From Kosakonia oryzendophytica (GTDB lineage Bacteria > Pseudomonadota > Gammaproteobacteria > Enterobacterales > Enterobacteriaceae), in contig NZ_FMAY01000010.1 in assembly GCF_900094925.1 (NCBI RefSeq), forward strand, positions 88,611 to 152,610: a stretch of DNA of 64,000 bases, given 5' to 3'. Positions 46,361-57,191 of this stretch are shown here, piece by piece (the stretch's first letter is position 1; every line of letters begins with the position of its first letter). Position numbers and translations under genes: made by a program. The notes beneath the pieces were generated by a model. The model saw only the letters and a program-made list of their open reading frames with translations, did not search any database and was not told the origin of the DNA.

Positions 46361-46631
46361 GTCCTTTGCCCTTGATCATTAATATTATGACGATGCAAAT
46401 ACACTCTTAGCGCTCAAATGATTACAGGGCAATATTTTTCAGTGACATATAAGACACCAATATGGATTTGCATCACATTTGCTTGTTCCAACAACAGAGC
46501 GTGCATTTTTGCCTACAAGTTGCGCTAAAACAGACTTGCTTTATGAGTAAAGATGGGTAAAACAACTTTGTCAGGGAGCAAGTCTTTTCTAGACTCCACA
46601 CTTAATTACATCTGTCATAAGAGAGTGACTC

Positions 46632-47291
46632 ATGGATCGTATTATTACTTCATCGCGTGACCGCACATCCCTGTTAAGCACCCACAAGGTTTTGCGCAAC
46701 ACCTACTTTCTGTTAAGCCTTACGCTGGCGTTTTCTGCAATCACAGCGACCGCAAGTACAGTCTTAATGCTGCCCGCGCCGGGGCTTATCCTGACGCTGG
46801 TCGGTATGTACGGTCTGATGTTTCTGACCTATAAACTGGCAAACAAACCGACGGGTATTCTGGCCGCTTTCGCGTTTACCGGCTTCCTCGGTTATATCCT
46901 TGGTCCAATGCTGAACGCTTACCTCTCTGCGGGTATGGGTGATGTGATTGCTCTGGCGCTGGGCGGTACTGCGCTGGTCTTCTTCTGCTGCTCTGCATAT
47001 GTACTGACCACGCGCAAAGATATGTCATTCCTTGGCGGCATGCTGATGGCTGGTGTGGTTGTTGTGCTGATCGGTATGGTAGCTAACATCTTCCTGCAGC
47101 TTCCGGCGTTACACCTGGCAATTAGCGCAGTGTTCATTCTTATTTCTAGTGGCGCGATTCTATTTGAAACCAGCAACATCATTCACGGGGGGGAAACGAA
47201 TTATATCCGCGCCACCGTGAGCCTGTATGTGTCGCTGTACAACATCTTTGTCAGCCTGTTGAGTATTCTCGGTTTTGCCAGCAGGGACTGA
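46632..47291 (+). CDS. yccA: YccA, modulator of FtsH protease
   Basis: Inner-membrane protein of the BAX-inhibitor-1 family, 219 residues as in E. coli, with seven hydrophobic segments. It is a substrate and inhibitor of the FtsH protease and protects SecY when translocons jam. The N-terminal [32 protein letters not shown] is the cytoplasmic tail by which FtsH starts degradation. Followed by a strong terminator. Confidence 0.96.
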   Translation: MDRIITSSRDRTSLLSTHKVLRNTYFLLSLTLAFSAITATASTVLMLPAPGLILTLVGMYGLMFLTYKLANKPTGILAAFAFTGFLGYILGPMLNAYLSAGMGDVIALALGGTALVFFCCSAYVLTTRKDMSFLGGMLMAGVVVVLIGMVANIFLQLPALHLAISAVFILISSGAILFETSNIIHGGETNYIRATVSLYVSLYNIFVSLLSILGFASRD

Positions 47292-47312
47292 CCTTGATAC
47301 TGCTCTTCCTAT

Positions 47313-47341
47313 AGCCCCGCTTATGCGGGGCTTTGTTTTTT
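47313..47341 (+). terminator. Terminator after yccA
   Basis: AGCCCCGC, loop TTAT, GCGGGGCT, TTGTTTTTT. Confidence 0.85.
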
Positions 47342-47381
47342 GCTACACTCCCGCCGTTGTTGACTGACGTTGTGAAAAACT

Positions 47382-47711
47382 ATGTTGATCTTTGAAGGTA
47401 ATGAAATAGAGACCGATAGCGAAGGCTATCTAAAAGAGAGCGCACGCTGGAGCGAAGCGCTGGCGCTGGTGATCGCGGAAAAAGAAAATATCGCCCTCAC
47501 CGCTGAGCACTGGGAAGTGGTGCGTTTTGTGCGTGAGTTTTACCTGGAGTTCAATACGTCTCCCGCCATTCGCATGCTGGTTAAAGCGATGGCGAATAAA
47601 TATGGCGAAGAGAAAGGTAATAGCCGCTATCTGTACCGCCTGTTCCCGAAAGGACCGGCAAAGCAGGCGACAAAAATCGCCGGCCTGCCAAAGCCCGTGA
47701 AGTGCATTTAA
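47382..47711 (+). CDS. tusE: TusE, sulfur-relay protein (DsrC family)
   Basis: Last sulfur carrier in the TusABCDE relay that feeds MnmA for 2-thiouridine at tRNA wobble positions. A 109-residue DsrC-family protein: [58 protein letters not shown] and the C-terminal GLPKPVKCI with the active Cys at position 108, second from the end. Its stop overlaps the convergent yccX stop by 4 bp. Confidence 0.95.
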   Translation: MLIFEGNEIETDSEGYLKESARWSEALALVIAEKENIALTAEHWEVVRFVREFYLEFNTSPAIRMLVKAMANKYGEEKGNSRYLYRLFPKGPAKQATKIAGLPKPVKCI

Positions 47712-47989
47712 TAGCGAATGTCGAAACGGGTCCATTCTTTACCGGGTTGATACGGTTCAGTAAGAACCCTGTCGACCCGGGCGCTGCGCGGCCCGCCTGC
47801 TTTTAGCCATTCAATCAGTTTGTTGACCCCTTCAGCTTCACCACAGGCCAGCACTTCTACGCTGCCATCATCAAGATTACGCGCATACCCCGTCAAGCCC
47901 AGTCGCTGAGCTTCATGCTGCGTGCTGTAACGAAACCCAACTCCCTGCACCATTCCGTGTATCCAGGCGATTGTGCATACATGTGCCAT
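47708..47989 (-). CDS. yccX: YccX, acylphosphatase
   Basis: Small acylphosphatase, 93 residues (E. coli 92), hydrolysing carboxyl-phosphate bonds. The phosphate-binding motif GMVQGVGFR (about 12-20) has catalytic Arg, and the conserved Asn is in [16 protein letters not shown] 47989 has AAGGAGG six bases upstream; the longer frame from 48022 has a worse start. Also known as acyP. Confidence 0.95.
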   Translation of the reverse strand: MAHVCTIAWIHGMVQGVGFRYSTQHEAQRLGLTGYARNLDDGSVEVLACGEAEGVNKLIEWLKAGGPRSARVDRVLTEPYQPGKEWTRFDIRY

Positions 47990-48081
47990 CTTCGTCCTCC
48001 TTTCGGTGCTGGCGCGTTGCATTTAAACGGCGAACCCGTGACAATAGCGCCCATTTTCTTCAGTTTACAGAATAGCCGACT

Positions 48082-49272
48082 ATGAGTGTACGTTTAGTGT
48101 TAGCCAAAGGGCGCGAGAAATCACTGTTGCGCCGCCATCCCTGGGTTTTCTCCGGCGCAGTCGCGCGCATGGAAGGTAAAGCCAGCCTCGGAGAAACCGT
48201 CGATATTGTCGATCATCAGGGTAAATGGCTGGCGCGAGGCGCATTATCGCCCTCATCACAAATACGTGCCCGCGTCTGGACGTTTGATAAAAACGAAACG
48301 ATTGATATTGCTTTCTTTACCCGCCGCCTGCAACGTGCACAGCAGTGGCGCGACTGGGTGGCGCAGCGCGACGGCCTCGACAGCTATCGTCTCATTGCGG
48401 GCGAATCCGATGGCCTGCCCGGTGTGACCATCGATCGCTTTGGCAATTTTTTGGTTCTGCAGTTGCTGAGCGCAGGGGCGGAGTATCAGCGCCCTGCTCT
48501 GCTCTCCGCGCTGCAAATGCTCTATCCGCATTGCGCCATTTATGATCGCAGCGATGTTGCAGTACGTAAGAAAGAGGGGCTGGAACTCACCCAAGGGCCG
48601 GTTCTGGGCGAACTGCCGCCCGCTCTGCTGCCTATTGAAGAAAACGGCATGAAGCTATATGTCGATATTCAGGGCGGACATAAAACCGGCTACTACCTCG
48701 ATCAACGTGATAGCCGTCTGGCTACCCGCCGTTATGTGGCAGATAAGCGCGTCCTTAACTGCTTCTCCTACACCGGAGGGTTCGCAGTTTCAGCGTTAAT
48801 GGGAGGGTGCAGCCAGGTAGTCAGCGTTGACACCTCACAGGAAGCCCTTGATGTTGCAAAACAAAACGTGACGCTGAACAAACTTGATCTCAGCAAAGCG
48901 GAATTTGTGCGCGATGACGTATTTAAACTGCTGCGTAAGTACCGCGATCAAGGGGAAACCTTTGATGTTATTGTGATGGATCCGCCCAAATTTGTTGAAA
49001 ATAAAAGCCAGCTTATGGGTGCATGCCGGGGCTATAAAGACATCAATATGCTGGCGATCCAGCTACTGAATCCCGGCGGGATACTGCTGACATTCTCCTG
49101 TTCAGGTTTGATGACCACAGATTTATTTCAGAAAATCATCGCCGATGCCGCAATAGATGCTGGTCGTGATGTACAATTTATAGAGCAGTTCCGTCAGGCC
49201 GCCGATCATCCGGTGATCGCTACCTACCCGGAAGGGCTGTATCTGAAAGGGTTTGCCTGTCGCGTCATGTAA
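48082..49272 (+). CDS. rlmI: RlmI, 23S rRNA m5C1962 methyltransferase
   Basis: SAM-dependent methyltransferase that makes m5C1962 in 23S rRNA; 396 residues, as in E. coli. The N-terminal PUA domain (about 1-70) runs from [25 protein letters not shown]. The Rossmann core has [16 protein letters not shown] for [19 protein letters not shown], and the catalytic Cys in [10 protein letters not shown]. Divergent from yccX. Confidence 0.96.
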   Translation: MSVRLVLAKGREKSLLRRHPWVFSGAVARMEGKASLGETVDIVDHQGKWLARGALSPSSQIRARVWTFDKNETIDIAFFTRRLQRAQQWRDWVAQRDGLDSYRLIAGESDGLPGVTIDRFGNFLVLQLLSAGAEYQRPALLSALQMLYPHCAIYDRSDVAVRKKEGLELTQGPVLGELPPALLPIEENGMKLYVDIQGGHKTGYYLDQRDSRLATRRYVADKRVLNCFSYTGGFAVSALMGGCSQVVSVDTSQEALDVAKQNVTLNKLDLSKAEFVRDDVFKLLRKYRDQGETFDVIVMDPPKFVENKSQLMGACRGYKDINMLAIQLLNPGGILLTFSCSGLMTTDLFQKIIADAAIDAGRDVQFIEQFRQAADHPVIATYPEGLYLKGFACRVM

Positions 49273-49314
49273 CTTGAATTTTGGAACCTCGCCCGCATAT
49301 ACAAGGGTATGTAG

Positions 49315-49650
<336 letters not shown>

Positions 49651-49651
49651 T

Positions 49652-49679
49652 AACACCCCGCCTGCGCGGGGTGTTTTTA
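49652..49679 (+). terminator. Terminator after hspQ
   Basis: AACACCCCGC, loop CTGC, GCGGGGTGTT, TTTA. It separates hspQ from the convergent yccU. Confidence 0.85.
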
Positions 49680-50090
49680 TTTGGCAAGGCCGAGTCGTGG
49701 TATTTCGATGGCCGGGCAGCGATCCATTACCACACTTAAGCCCGCTTCGCGAGCCAGTACAGCGGCTTGTTCATTTATAACGCCCAATTGCATCCACAAC
49801 GTTTTGGCTCCTACAGCGATAGCATCCTGTGCGACTTCCCATGCGGCCTCAGAGTTACGGAAAACATCCACCATATCAATTTTTTCCGGTACATCTGCCA
49901 ACGTTGCATACCCTTTCTGACCTAATAGCGTACTGCCAGCTACTTTTGGCGACACGGGGATCACGTGATACCCCTGATCCAACAGATACTTCATCACGCG
50001 GTAGCTCGGACGATCGGGCTTGTCGCTCGCCCCTACCAACGCAATGGTCTGAGTTGATTGTAGAATATCGGCAATATCGGTTTCTTTCAT
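49677..50090 (-). CDS. yccU: YccU, CoA-binding domain protein
   Basis: 137-residue cytoplasmic protein with a CoA-binding Rossmann fold (YccU/succinyl-CoA-synthetase-like). TIALVGASDKPDRPSYRVMKYLLDQGYHVIPVSPKVAG is the nucleotide loop and MDRCPAIEIPRLGLAK the C-terminal strand with a conserved Cys. Function unknown. The start ATG at 50090 has GGAGGAAACC upstream. Convergent with hspQ. Confidence 0.92.
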   Translation of the reverse strand: MKETDIADILQSTQTIALVGASDKPDRPSYRVMKYLLDQGYHVIPVSPKVAGSTLLGQKGYATLADVPEKIDMVDVFRNSEAAWEVAQDAIAVGAKTLWMQLGVINEQAAVLAREAGLSVVMDRCPAIEIPRLGLAK

Positions 50091-50226
50091 GGTTTCCTCC
50101 GGGCGATTTCACAAAGTGTAAATCAAACTGGCGAACTCAACCATTTTCATATTTTTTTAGCGGCTTCTCTTGAAGCATCAGGCGCTTCCAGTAATCTGTA
50201 GCAAAAATCACTGACGGAAATGGATT

Positions 50227-50685
50227 ATGGAATTAACGACTCGCACCCTACCCGTGCGTAAGCATATTGCGCTCGTTGCACACGATCACTGCAAACAGAT
50301 GTTGATGAAATGGGTAGAAAGACATCAACCCGTGTTAGCCAACCACCAGCTATATGCAACAGGCACCACCGGTAATTTGATCCAGCGCGCAACAGGACTG
50401 GACGTCAATGCCATGCTGAGCGGCCCAATGGGCGGCGATCAACAGGTTGGCGCACTGATTTCCGAAGGGAAAATCGACGTCCTGATTTTCTTCTGGGATC
50501 CGCTCAACGCCGTGCCACACGACCCCGATGTCAAAGCGCTGCTGCGCCTCGCAACGGTATGGAATATTCCGGTGGCAACCAACTTATCTACTGCTGACTT
50601 TATTATTGAGTCCCCACAATTCAATACCAGTGTGGATATTCTGATCCCGGATTATCAACGCTATCTTTCCGAACGGCTGAAGTAA
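50227..50685 (+). CDS. mgsA: MgsA, methylglyoxal synthase
   Basis: Converts dihydroxyacetone phosphate to methylglyoxal and phosphate, a bypass used when sugar phosphates build up. It has 152 residues, as in E. coli. [18 protein letters not shown] at the N-terminus, [34 protein letters not shown] with the catalytic Asp, and [20 protein letters not shown] with the active-site His. A 7-bp GC hairpin (50690-50708) lies between it and the convergent helD. Confidence 0.96.
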   Translation: MELTTRTLPVRKHIALVAHDHCKQMLMKWVERHQPVLANHQLYATGTTGNLIQRATGLDVNAMLSGPMGGDQQVGALISEGKIDVLIFFWDPLNAVPHDPDVKALLRLATVWNIPVATNLSTADFIIESPQFNTSVDILIPDYQRYLSERLK

Positions 50686-50689
50686 AAGC

Positions 50690-50708
50690 AGGCGGCATAT
50701 CGCCGCCT
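50690..50708 (-). terminator. GC-rich hairpin between mgsA and helD
   Basis: AGGCGGC, loop ATATC, GCCGCCT. A short GCTTTTA follows on the minus strand, so it may end helD mRNA weakly. Confidence 0.5.
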
Positions 50709-50712
50709 ACTG

Positions 50713-52767
50713 TCAGGGTTTTCTCGCCTGCGGCACATCCAGGGATTTAAGGATGTCGACAAACCTCGATGGGTTCTCTTTATCAAATAACAACCAGACG
50801 CGCTTACGCGCGCGGGTCAACGCCACATATAACAATCTGCGCTCCTCTGCATCAGGGAAATCCTCGGGTTGCGGCAGCAGCGCCTGCTCCATAATTGACT
50901 CTCGAGCCGGAGCGGGAAAACCGTCCTGCCCATCCTGCAACCCCAGGACTATTACATAATCTGCCTGCTGGCCCTTGCTGGCATGAATTGTCATAAAATC
51001 GATCTGCAATTTCGGCCAACGCGTCGCCGCCTTGTCCAGACTCTCGGGTTTACCGTGGTGATAACGGGCCAGGAGCAGAATACGATCTTCCGGCGTGGCA
51101 TAACCGCTGAGCTTGTCCAGCAAGGCATCCAACTGGTCTTGCGCCAGTAGCGTAACAGCATGCTTATCTCCAGCCGTCAGGCTGTTCAGTGGTTTTGCGA
51201 GTTGCCACGGGTTTTGCTGAATGAAGCGATTAGCAACGTCGCCAATGCGCGTATTGAAACGGTATGTGGTGTCGAGTGCGCAAAGATCGCCCTCACCAAA
51301 ATAATCATGGAATGCCGTCGTCAGTGAGAGCTGTGCGCCACTGAAACGGTAAATCGCCTGCCAGTCATCCCCGACGGCAAAGAGTGTGGTCTGGGAATTC
51401 TGCTTACGCAGTGCTGCCAGTAACGCCGCACGTTGCGGCGAAATATCCTGGAACTCATCCACCAGAATATGTTTCCAGGGACTAATAAATTTTCCTTTAT
51501 CCAGCACATGTATCGCCTGGTGGATCAGCCCGGAAAAATCGACAGCATTCTCCTCTTTTAACGCTGTTTTCCAGGCTTTCAACAACGGAGCCATCAGTTT
51601 GATACGCTTGCTAAATAGATCCCGAACCTCTTCCGGTGCGCTGGCAATCATCTCCGACTGGGTGCCCCCCTGCATACGCATTAAGCCAATCCAGCGATCC
51701 AGACGGGGAGCAATGCGCCGCTGCAACGCAGCATTTTCCCAGAAATTACCCTCCGGGACGTTCCACTCCATCTCCTCTTCCAGCCATTGCCGCCATCCTT
51801 TTGCTTGTGCTTTCTTTTCACTGCATTGGGAACACCAGGCTTCAGTCAGGAGCGCCAGCCTCGCCGGTGTATCACTTTCGAGTTCACTGACTTGCGGCAC
51901 TTTTTTGCTCCCTTGCTGGATAATATGCAGCGCCAGCGCATGGAAAGTCCGGGCAGTGATCTCCTCGGTATACAGCCGCTCACGAATACGGTCATCCATT
52001 TCCTGGGCCGCCTGACGACCAAAAGCCAGCAACAGGATCTGCTCAGGCGCGGCCTCACCCCGCGCTAACAACCAGCCAGCCCTTGCCACCAGCACCGAGG
52101 TTTTACCGCTTCCCGCGCCGGCAAGCACCAGCAATGCGTGTTCCCCGTTAACTACGGCGCGTGCCTGCGCCGGATTCAGCGGCGAGGTTTCAACCTGTTC
52201 AAAAAAGGCTGCATATTCCGTCAACATAGCGTCGGTATAGGCTTGATTATGCTGTGTACGGCGTCCCTCAATGTCATTAAGCCATGCCTGACACTGCTGC
52301 CAAAGCTCACGGCAATTATCAAACTCATGTAGACGGCTGGTAGGCACGGGCAATGCTGTAAATGCCTGCTGCAACTGTTGTTGGAGGCCGCTAATTTGCT
52401 TGCGCGTCAGCCATTTTTTTTGCTCTATGCGCCCGGCAATCAGTGCCAATTGCTCAGATAACACACCTGCTGCAACCTCGCTCATCTCCTTGCTCCAGTT
52501 ATTCCAGCGCTCATTCAGGTGGTGATAAAAACGCTGGGTTTCGCTCCACTCGGTACCATGGAGACGCACAACTTTCTTGTCAGCAAGCAAAAACTCCATC
52601 TCTCCCCATACCAGCCCACGTTTGCATTCGATTGCCAATAGCTGATTGAAAGGAATAAGGTATTCATGTCGATCGCCTGCGACTTTCACGCCAGCGTTAA
52701 GGATCACCGCACGATCATAAGGGTGCTGCGCCAGACGTTTTCCCAGGGAGGTCGCTTTCAGTTCCAT
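50713..52767 (-). CDS. helD: HelD, DNA helicase IV
   Basis: Superfamily 1 DNA helicase (UvrD/Rep type), 684 residues as in E. coli, with 3'-5' unwinding and a role in RecF-pathway recombination. The N-terminal extension (about 1-190) is special to HelD. Motif I is GAGSGKTSVLVARAG (about 217-231), motif II VDEFQDISPQR, motif III GDDWQAIYRFSGAQ, motif V FMTIHASKGQQADYVI and motif VI RRLLYVALTRARKRVWLL. Transcribed divergently from yccF. Confidence 0.96.
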   Translation of the reverse strand: MELKATSLGKRLAQHPYDRAVILNAGVKVAGDRHEYLIPFNQLLAIECKRGLVWGEMEFLLADKKVVRLHGTEWSETQRFYHHLNERWNNWSKEMSEVAAGVLSEQLALIAGRIEQKKWLTRKQISGLQQQLQQAFTALPVPTSRLHEFDNCRELWQQCQAWLNDIEGRRTQHNQAYTDAMLTEYAAFFEQVETSPLNPAQARAVVNGEHALLVLAGAGSGKTSVLVARAGWLLARGEAAPEQILLLAFGRQAAQEMDDRIRERLYTEEITARTFHALALHIIQQGSKKVPQVSELESDTPARLALLTEAWCSQCSEKKAQAKGWRQWLEEEMEWNVPEGNFWENAALQRRIAPRLDRWIGLMRMQGGTQSEMIASAPEEVRDLFSKRIKLMAPLLKAWKTALKEENAVDFSGLIHQAIHVLDKGKFISPWKHILVDEFQDISPQRAALLAALRKQNSQTTLFAVGDDWQAIYRFSGAQLSLTTAFHDYFGEGDLCALDTTYRFNTRIGDVANRFIQQNPWQLAKPLNSLTAGDKHAVTLLAQDQLDALLDKLSGYATPEDRILLLARYHHGKPESLDKAATRWPKLQIDFMTIHASKGQQADYVIVLGLQDGQDGFPAPARESIMEQALLPQPEDFPDAEERRLLYVALTRARKRVWLLFDKENPSRFVDILKSLDVPQARKP

Positions 52768-52889
52768 GTCTTATTGTTCTCAGCTTGTGACAATAATTGC
52801 CAGTTTACCTGCCAGAGAATTGGTGCTCCAGTCCAAAAAATCGTTACAATTGCCAGGACATGTTGTTCACCGTATTACACCGAGGTTTT

Positions 52890-53336
52890 ATGCGTACCGT
52901 TCTGAATATTCTGAACTTTGTGCTTGGTGGTTTTGCCACCACATTAGGCTGGCTGCTGGCCACACTGGTGAGTATGGTGCTGATTATCACTCTGCCGCTG
53001 ACACGCTCCTGTTGGGAAATTACTAAACTCTCCCTGGTACCTTGGGGAAATGAAGCGATCCATGTTGACGAACTGGCTCCCGAAAGCAAAAACGCGCTCT
53101 TTAACGCAGGCGGTACCGTACTTAATATCATCTGGTTTGTGCTCTTTGGCTGGTGGCTGTGCGTCATGCACATTGTCGCCGGGATTACACAGTGTCTGAC
53201 CATTATCGGCATTCCCGTTGGCGTAGCGAATTTTAAGATAGCCGCCATTGCCCTGTGGCCGGTTGGCCGCCGTGTGGTCTCTGTCGAAACAGCCCGTGCC
53301 GCACGCGAAGCCAATGCTCGCCGTCGTTTTCAGTAA
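52890..53336 (+). CDS. yccF: YccF, inner-membrane protein
   Basis: 148-residue membrane protein with two YccF domains, as in E. coli. About four hydrophobic stretches: NFVLGGFATTLGWLLATLVSMVLIITLPL, NIIWFVLFGWWLCVMHIVAGITQCLTIIGIPVGVANFKIAAIALWP. The repeated GIPVGVANFKIA-type motif is the family mark. Function unknown. ATG 52890 has GAGG upstream. Followed by yccS after 17 bp, probably in one operon. Confidence 0.93.
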   Translation: MRTVLNILNFVLGGFATTLGWLLATLVSMVLIITLPLTRSCWEITKLSLVPWGNEAIHVDELAPESKNALFNAGGTVLNIIWFVLFGWWLCVMHIVAGITQCLTIIGIPVGVANFKIAAIALWPVGRRVVSVETARAAREANARRRFQ

Positions 53337-53353
53337 CTGGATTGCCATTCACT

Positions 53354-55480
53354 ATGTTGAGCCCCCTTATTCGTCGCTACACATGGAACAGTGCCTGGCT
53401 TTATAACGTCAGGATTTTTATCGCCCTTTGCGGAACCGCGGCGTTGCCCTGGATGCTTGGTGAGGTAAAACTGACGATTCCGTTGACGCTCGGCGTTGTC
53501 GCAGCAGCGCTGGCGGATCTGGATGATCGTCTCACCGGACGTCTGCGTAACCTCAGCATTACGTTGATTTGCTTTTTTATCGCCTCAGCGTCAGTCGAAT
53601 TGCTCTTTCCATGGCCATGGCTGTTTGCCATTGGTCTGGTCAGCTCAACGATTGGTTTTATTTTGCTGGGCGGACTTGGCCAACGTTATGCCACCATCGC
53701 CTTCGGCGCGTTGCTCATTGCGGTCTATACCATGCTGGGGATCTCGCTGTTTGATCAATGGTATCAGCAACCCCTACTGCTGCTGGCAGGCGCCATCTGG
53801 TTTAACGTGTTGACTCTGGTCGGCCATCTGGTCTTCCCGATTCGCGCGCTACAGGACAATCTGTCACGTTGTTATGAAGGGCTGGCGCACTATCTGGAGT
53901 TAAAATCACGGTTGTTTGACCCGGATATTGAGGATGAAAGCCAGGCGCCTTTGTACGATCTCGCACTGGCCAACGGTCAACTGGTGACAACGCTGAACCA
54001 AACTAAAGCGACGCTTCTCACCCGGCTACGTGGAGACCGCGGGCAGCGCAGCACGCGCCAGACGCTCCATTATTATTTCGCCGCGCAGGACATCCACGAA
54101 CGCGCCAGTTCGTCGCATATTCAGTATGAAACGCTACGTGAACACTTTCGCTATAGCGATGTTATGTTTCGCTTTCAGCGACTGTTGTCGATGCAATCTC
54201 AGGCCTGTGCTCAGCTTTCCCGAGCAATTTTGCTGCGCGTGCCCTATCAACATGATACCCGTTTCGAACGGGCATTCGTGCACCTGAATGCTGCGCTGGA
54301 TCGTATTCGCGTCAATGGCGCGACATCGCCTGAGCATATGAAAGCGCTCGGCTTTTTGTTGGACAATTTACGCGCCATTGATGCACAACTGGCAAGTATT
54401 GAATCCGGTCAACCACAACCGTTGTCAGCAAGCGACACCGAAAACCAGCTCGCCGATGACAGTCTGAGCGGCTTCAGCGATATCTGGCTGCGGATACGCA
54501 ACAATTTATCGCCAGAATCAGCATTATTTCGTCATGCTGTACGCATGTCTGTGGTGCTATGTATTGGTTATGCGTTTATCCAAATCACCGGGCTACAGCA
54601 TGGTTACTGGATCCTGCTCACCAGCCTTTTTGTGTGCCAACCGAACTACAATGCCACACGCCATCGCCTGACTTTGCGCGTAATTGGCACGCTGGTGGGG
54701 GTCGCTATTGGTTTACCTGTCCTCTATTTTGTTCCTTCCCATGAAGGACAATTAATATTAATCGTTATCACTGGCGTGCTGTTTTTTGCCTTCCGCACTG
54801 TCCAGTATGCACACGCGACAATGTTTATCACCCTGTTGGTATTGCTATGTTTTAACCTGCTGGGAGAAGGTTTCGAAGTTGCGATTCCACGTATTATCGA
54901 TACCTTTATCGGATGTGCCATCGCCTGGGCAGCAGTGAGTTTTATCTGGCCCGACTGGCGTTTTCGCCATTTATCACGCGTTACGGAACAGGCATTTGAC
55001 GCCAATTGCCGTTACCTCGATGCTATTCTTGAGCAGTATCATCAAGGACGAGATAACCGCCTGGCTTACCGCATTGCCCGCCGGAATGCCTACAACCGCG
55101 ATGCAGAACTGGCTTCTGTTGTATCGAACATGTCCACCGAACCTGGTGCGTCCCCGGAACTTCGCGACGCAGCCTTCCGATTGTTGTGTCTGAACCACAG
55201 TTTTACCAGCTACATATCAGCATTGGGTGCACACCGTGAACGACTCACGCAGCCCGATATTTTGCGCCTGCTTGATGATGCCGTGTGTTATGTCGACGAC
55301 GCCCTGCACCACCTCCCTGCCAGTGAGGGACGCGTGCAGGAAGCACTCGCCGACTTATCACAAAGGATTAAACATCTGGAACCACGTCCGGACAGCAAAG
55401 AGCCACTGGTGCTTCAGCAAATTGGATTACTCATCGCTTTACTGCCGGAAGTGTGCCGTCTGAAACGGCAAATCGCTTAG
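53354..55480 (+). CDS. yccS: YccS, inner-membrane protein of the FUSC/YccS family
   Basis: 708-residue protein with two hydrophobic halves of about six segments each and a cytoplasmic part between (about 150-400) and after. Related to aromatic acid exporter subunit AaeB and FUSC proteins. ADLDDRLTGRLRNLSITL near the N-terminus and PNYNATRHRLTLRVIGTLVGVAIGLPVLYF in the second half are conserved. The role is unproven; efflux is the best guess. ATG 53354 follows the yccF stop closely. Its stop overlaps that of sxy. Confidence 0.93.
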   Translation: MLSPLIRRYTWNSAWLYNVRIFIALCGTAALPWMLGEVKLTIPLTLGVVAAALADLDDRLTGRLRNLSITLICFFIASASVELLFPWPWLFAIGLVSSTIGFILLGGLGQRYATIAFGALLIAVYTMLGISLFDQWYQQPLLLLAGAIWFNVLTLVGHLVFPIRALQDNLSRCYEGLAHYLELKSRLFDPDIEDESQAPLYDLALANGQLVTTLNQTKATLLTRLRGDRGQRSTRQTLHYYFAAQDIHERASSSHIQYETLREHFRYSDVMFRFQRLLSMQSQACAQLSRAILLRVPYQHDTRFERAFVHLNAALDRIRVNGATSPEHMKALGFLLDNLRAIDAQLASIESGQPQPLSASDTENQLADDSLSGFSDIWLRIRNNLSPESALFRHAVRMSVVLCIGYAFIQITGLQHGYWILLTSLFVCQPNYNATRHRLTLRVIGTLVGVAIGLPVLYFVPSHEGQLILIVITGVLFFAFRTVQYAHATMFITLLVLLCFNLLGEGFEVAIPRIIDTFIGCAIAWAAVSFIWPDWRFRHLSRVTEQAFDANCRYLDAILEQYHQGRDNRLAYRIARRNAYNRDAELASVVSNMSTEPGASPELRDAAFRLLCLNHSFTSYISALGAHRERLTQPDILRLLDDAVCYVDDALHHLPASEGRVQEALADLSQRIKHLEPRPDSKEPLVLQQIGLLIALLPEVCRLKRQIA

Positions 55481-56097
55481 TATGGCTTATTCCCCTTTGT
55501 TACCAGTTCATTAAACCACTCCAGCAACTCCTGGCGTTTGTTCGCCGGGAGTGCGGCTTCATGAAGGCCAATAATGGCACCTTCAAGGGCGAAGAGAACT
55601 TTAACGCTGAGCTGCTGATTCATTTTTCTTAATCTGAGCCAACATGCTTTCGCGCCAAGTAAACGAAGCGTATGCGCATCCAGCACCCCGGCATCATGCA
55701 ACAGAGCCTCAAGCTGGAAAGTAAGATTAGGCAGATCGCGCAGGCGCAACCGAGTTGTTCGCTCTATTTTCTCCCTTTTCGCTGCGCTGAGTGAAAATGC
55801 GGAAAGCTCCAGCAATAATGCGCGATCGCCCCACAAACGTTCATCCACGAAGTAGTAATTTAACGAAACCCGACGGCCACGCTTATTGAACATCAGCATG
55901 GGAGCCTGCCTGGTGACGGTATAATGTGCACTTTCTTCACATGCGCGCAGATAAAGTTCTCCGCCAGCAACCATTGCAAAAACCGTTTTGTCTACCGACA
56001 AACTGTAACCACCAAAATGGGCGCGATAACAAATATCCCCAAGAGGTGCGAGCCATTCGCATGACTGATAGATCCGTTGATGTGATATGTCTTCCAT
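55477..56097 (-). CDS. sxy: Sxy/TfoX, competence activator
   Basis: Co-activator that works with CRP at Sxy-dependent (CRP-S) promoters of DNA-uptake genes; 206 residues (E. coli 209). The N-terminal TfoX domain is YRAHFGGYSLSVDKTVFAMVAGGELYLRACEES, and the C-terminal helical domain LPNLTFQLEALLHDAGVLDAHTLRLLGAKACWLRLRKMN is the second. ATG 56097 has AAAGGA seven bases upstream. The leader of sxy mRNA folds in relatives to control translation. Divergent from sulA. Confidence 0.94.
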   Translation of the reverse strand: MEDISHQRIYQSCEWLAPLGDICYRAHFGGYSLSVDKTVFAMVAGGELYLRACEESAHYTVTRQAPMLMFNKRGRRVSLNYYFVDERLWGDRALLLELSAFSLSAAKREKIERTTRLRLRDLPNLTFQLEALLHDAGVLDAHTLRLLGAKACWLRLRKMNQQLSVKVLFALEGAIIGLHEAALPANKRQELLEWFNELVTKGNKPY

Positions 56098-56274
56098 GAT
56101 TATTCCTTTAAAAATCACGTAGTAACAACAATAACATTATTATCGGATCCGTTAATCAGGAACATAGGCAACTGAGGACGGGACAGCAAGAAAATTTTAC
56201 GTAACGCGGCGGGGACTGAGCAAAAATGCGAGTTACTTTCAGAAAATGAGGTTGATCTTTGAACGCTCAAACGC

Positions 56275-56294
56275 TACTGTATGTTTATACAGTA
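56275..56294 (+). promoter_or_regulatory. LexA (SOS) box of sulA
   Basis: TACTGTATGTTTATACAGTA is a perfect 10-bp inverted repeat with the LexA core CTGT-N8-ACAG, 20 bp before the sulA start. Confidence 0.95.
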
Positions 56295-56314
56295 ACCACA
56301 GGGCTGGATTGATT

Positions 56315-56824
56315 ATGTACACTTCAGGTTATGCTAATCGTTCAACAAAATTGGCTTCCACACTCAGCACAGCAAATCGCGCTGACTCCACCGACGCCGC
56401 TGCGGGGCTGATTACCGAGGTTGTCTATCGTGAAGACCAGCCTATGATGGCGCAACTTCTTTTACTTCCCCTGCTGCAACAGCTCGGGCAGCAATCACGC
56501 TGGCAGCTATGGCTCACGCCGCAGCAGAAACTGAGCCGTGCGTGGGTACAATCTGTCGGCTTACCTCTTACCAAGGTTATGCAAATCAACCAACTGTCGC
56601 CTGGCGTGACGCTGGAGTCCATGATCCGTGCATTGCGCACCGGCAATTATAGCGTGGTAATTGGCTGGCATGCGGAAGAACTGACGGAAGAAGAGCACCA
56701 CCGACTGGCAATGGCAGCAGAGGAAGGCAACGCAACAGGCTTCGTTATGCGCCCGTTACGCCATGATTCTCTGGGTGCGAGACAGCTTTCAGGGATAAAA
56801 ATTCACTCTAATTTGTATCATTGA
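56315..56824 (+). CDS. sulA: SulA, SOS cell-division inhibitor
   Basis: Blocks FtsZ polymerisation during the SOS response and is removed by Lon. It has 169 residues, as in E. coli. The N-terminus [18 protein letters not shown] is variable; [41 protein letters not shown] and [29 protein letters not shown] form the FtsZ-binding core. The C-terminal KIHSNLYH with His at the end is the Lon degron. Controlled by the LexA box just upstream. Confidence 0.97.
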   Translation: MYTSGYANRSTKLASTLSTANRADSTDAAAGLITEVVYREDQPMMAQLLLLPLLQQLGQQSRWQLWLTPQQKLSRAWVQSVGLPLTKVMQINQLSPGVTLESMIRALRTGNYSVVIGWHAEELTEEEHHRLAMAAEEGNATGFVMRPLRHDSLGARQLSGIKIHSNLYH

Positions 56825-57191
56825 GTAAATTTAAGATTTATCCTGGTATGTTTTTTAAGAATCACTGGCATGACCAATTTATCAGTCAAATACAGCGACA
56901 AAGCCTGCGTGGCGCGCTTCGCAGGCTAACGACATCGCCTAAAGCGTAGTCAAAAATGTTAAATAATGTGTACACAAAGTCTTTTTTTTCATATGCCTGA
57001 CGGAGTTCACACTTGTAAGTTTCCAACTACGTTGTAGACTTTACATCGCCAGGGGTGCTCGGCATAAGCCAAAGATATCGATAAAGATATCTCCTGAGTT
57101 ATTAGTGAGCAACGCCCCCGGTGAAGGATTTAACCGTGGCTTCTCTTAGAGATTCCCATGGCGATTTTTGGATGATAACGAGGCGCAAAAA
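56825..57191 (+). promoter_or_regulatory. ompA promoter and long 5' leader
   Basis: A 367-bp region between sulA and ompA. TTGTAGACTTTACATCGCCA at 57032-57051 and AGGGGTGCTCGGCATAAGCC after it match the E. coli ompA promoter/leader as I remember it, so the mRNA leader is about 130 nt. Stem-loops in this leader give ompA mRNA its long life, and the ribosome-site end is where sRNA MicA pairs in E. coli. CGAGGCGCAAAAA before the ATG is the conserved ribosome site. Confidence 0.75.

Noticed and set aside
53255-53353. 33-codon N-terminal extension of yccS
   Set aside because: Overlaps the end of yccF in another frame; the conserved protein starts at ATG 53354.
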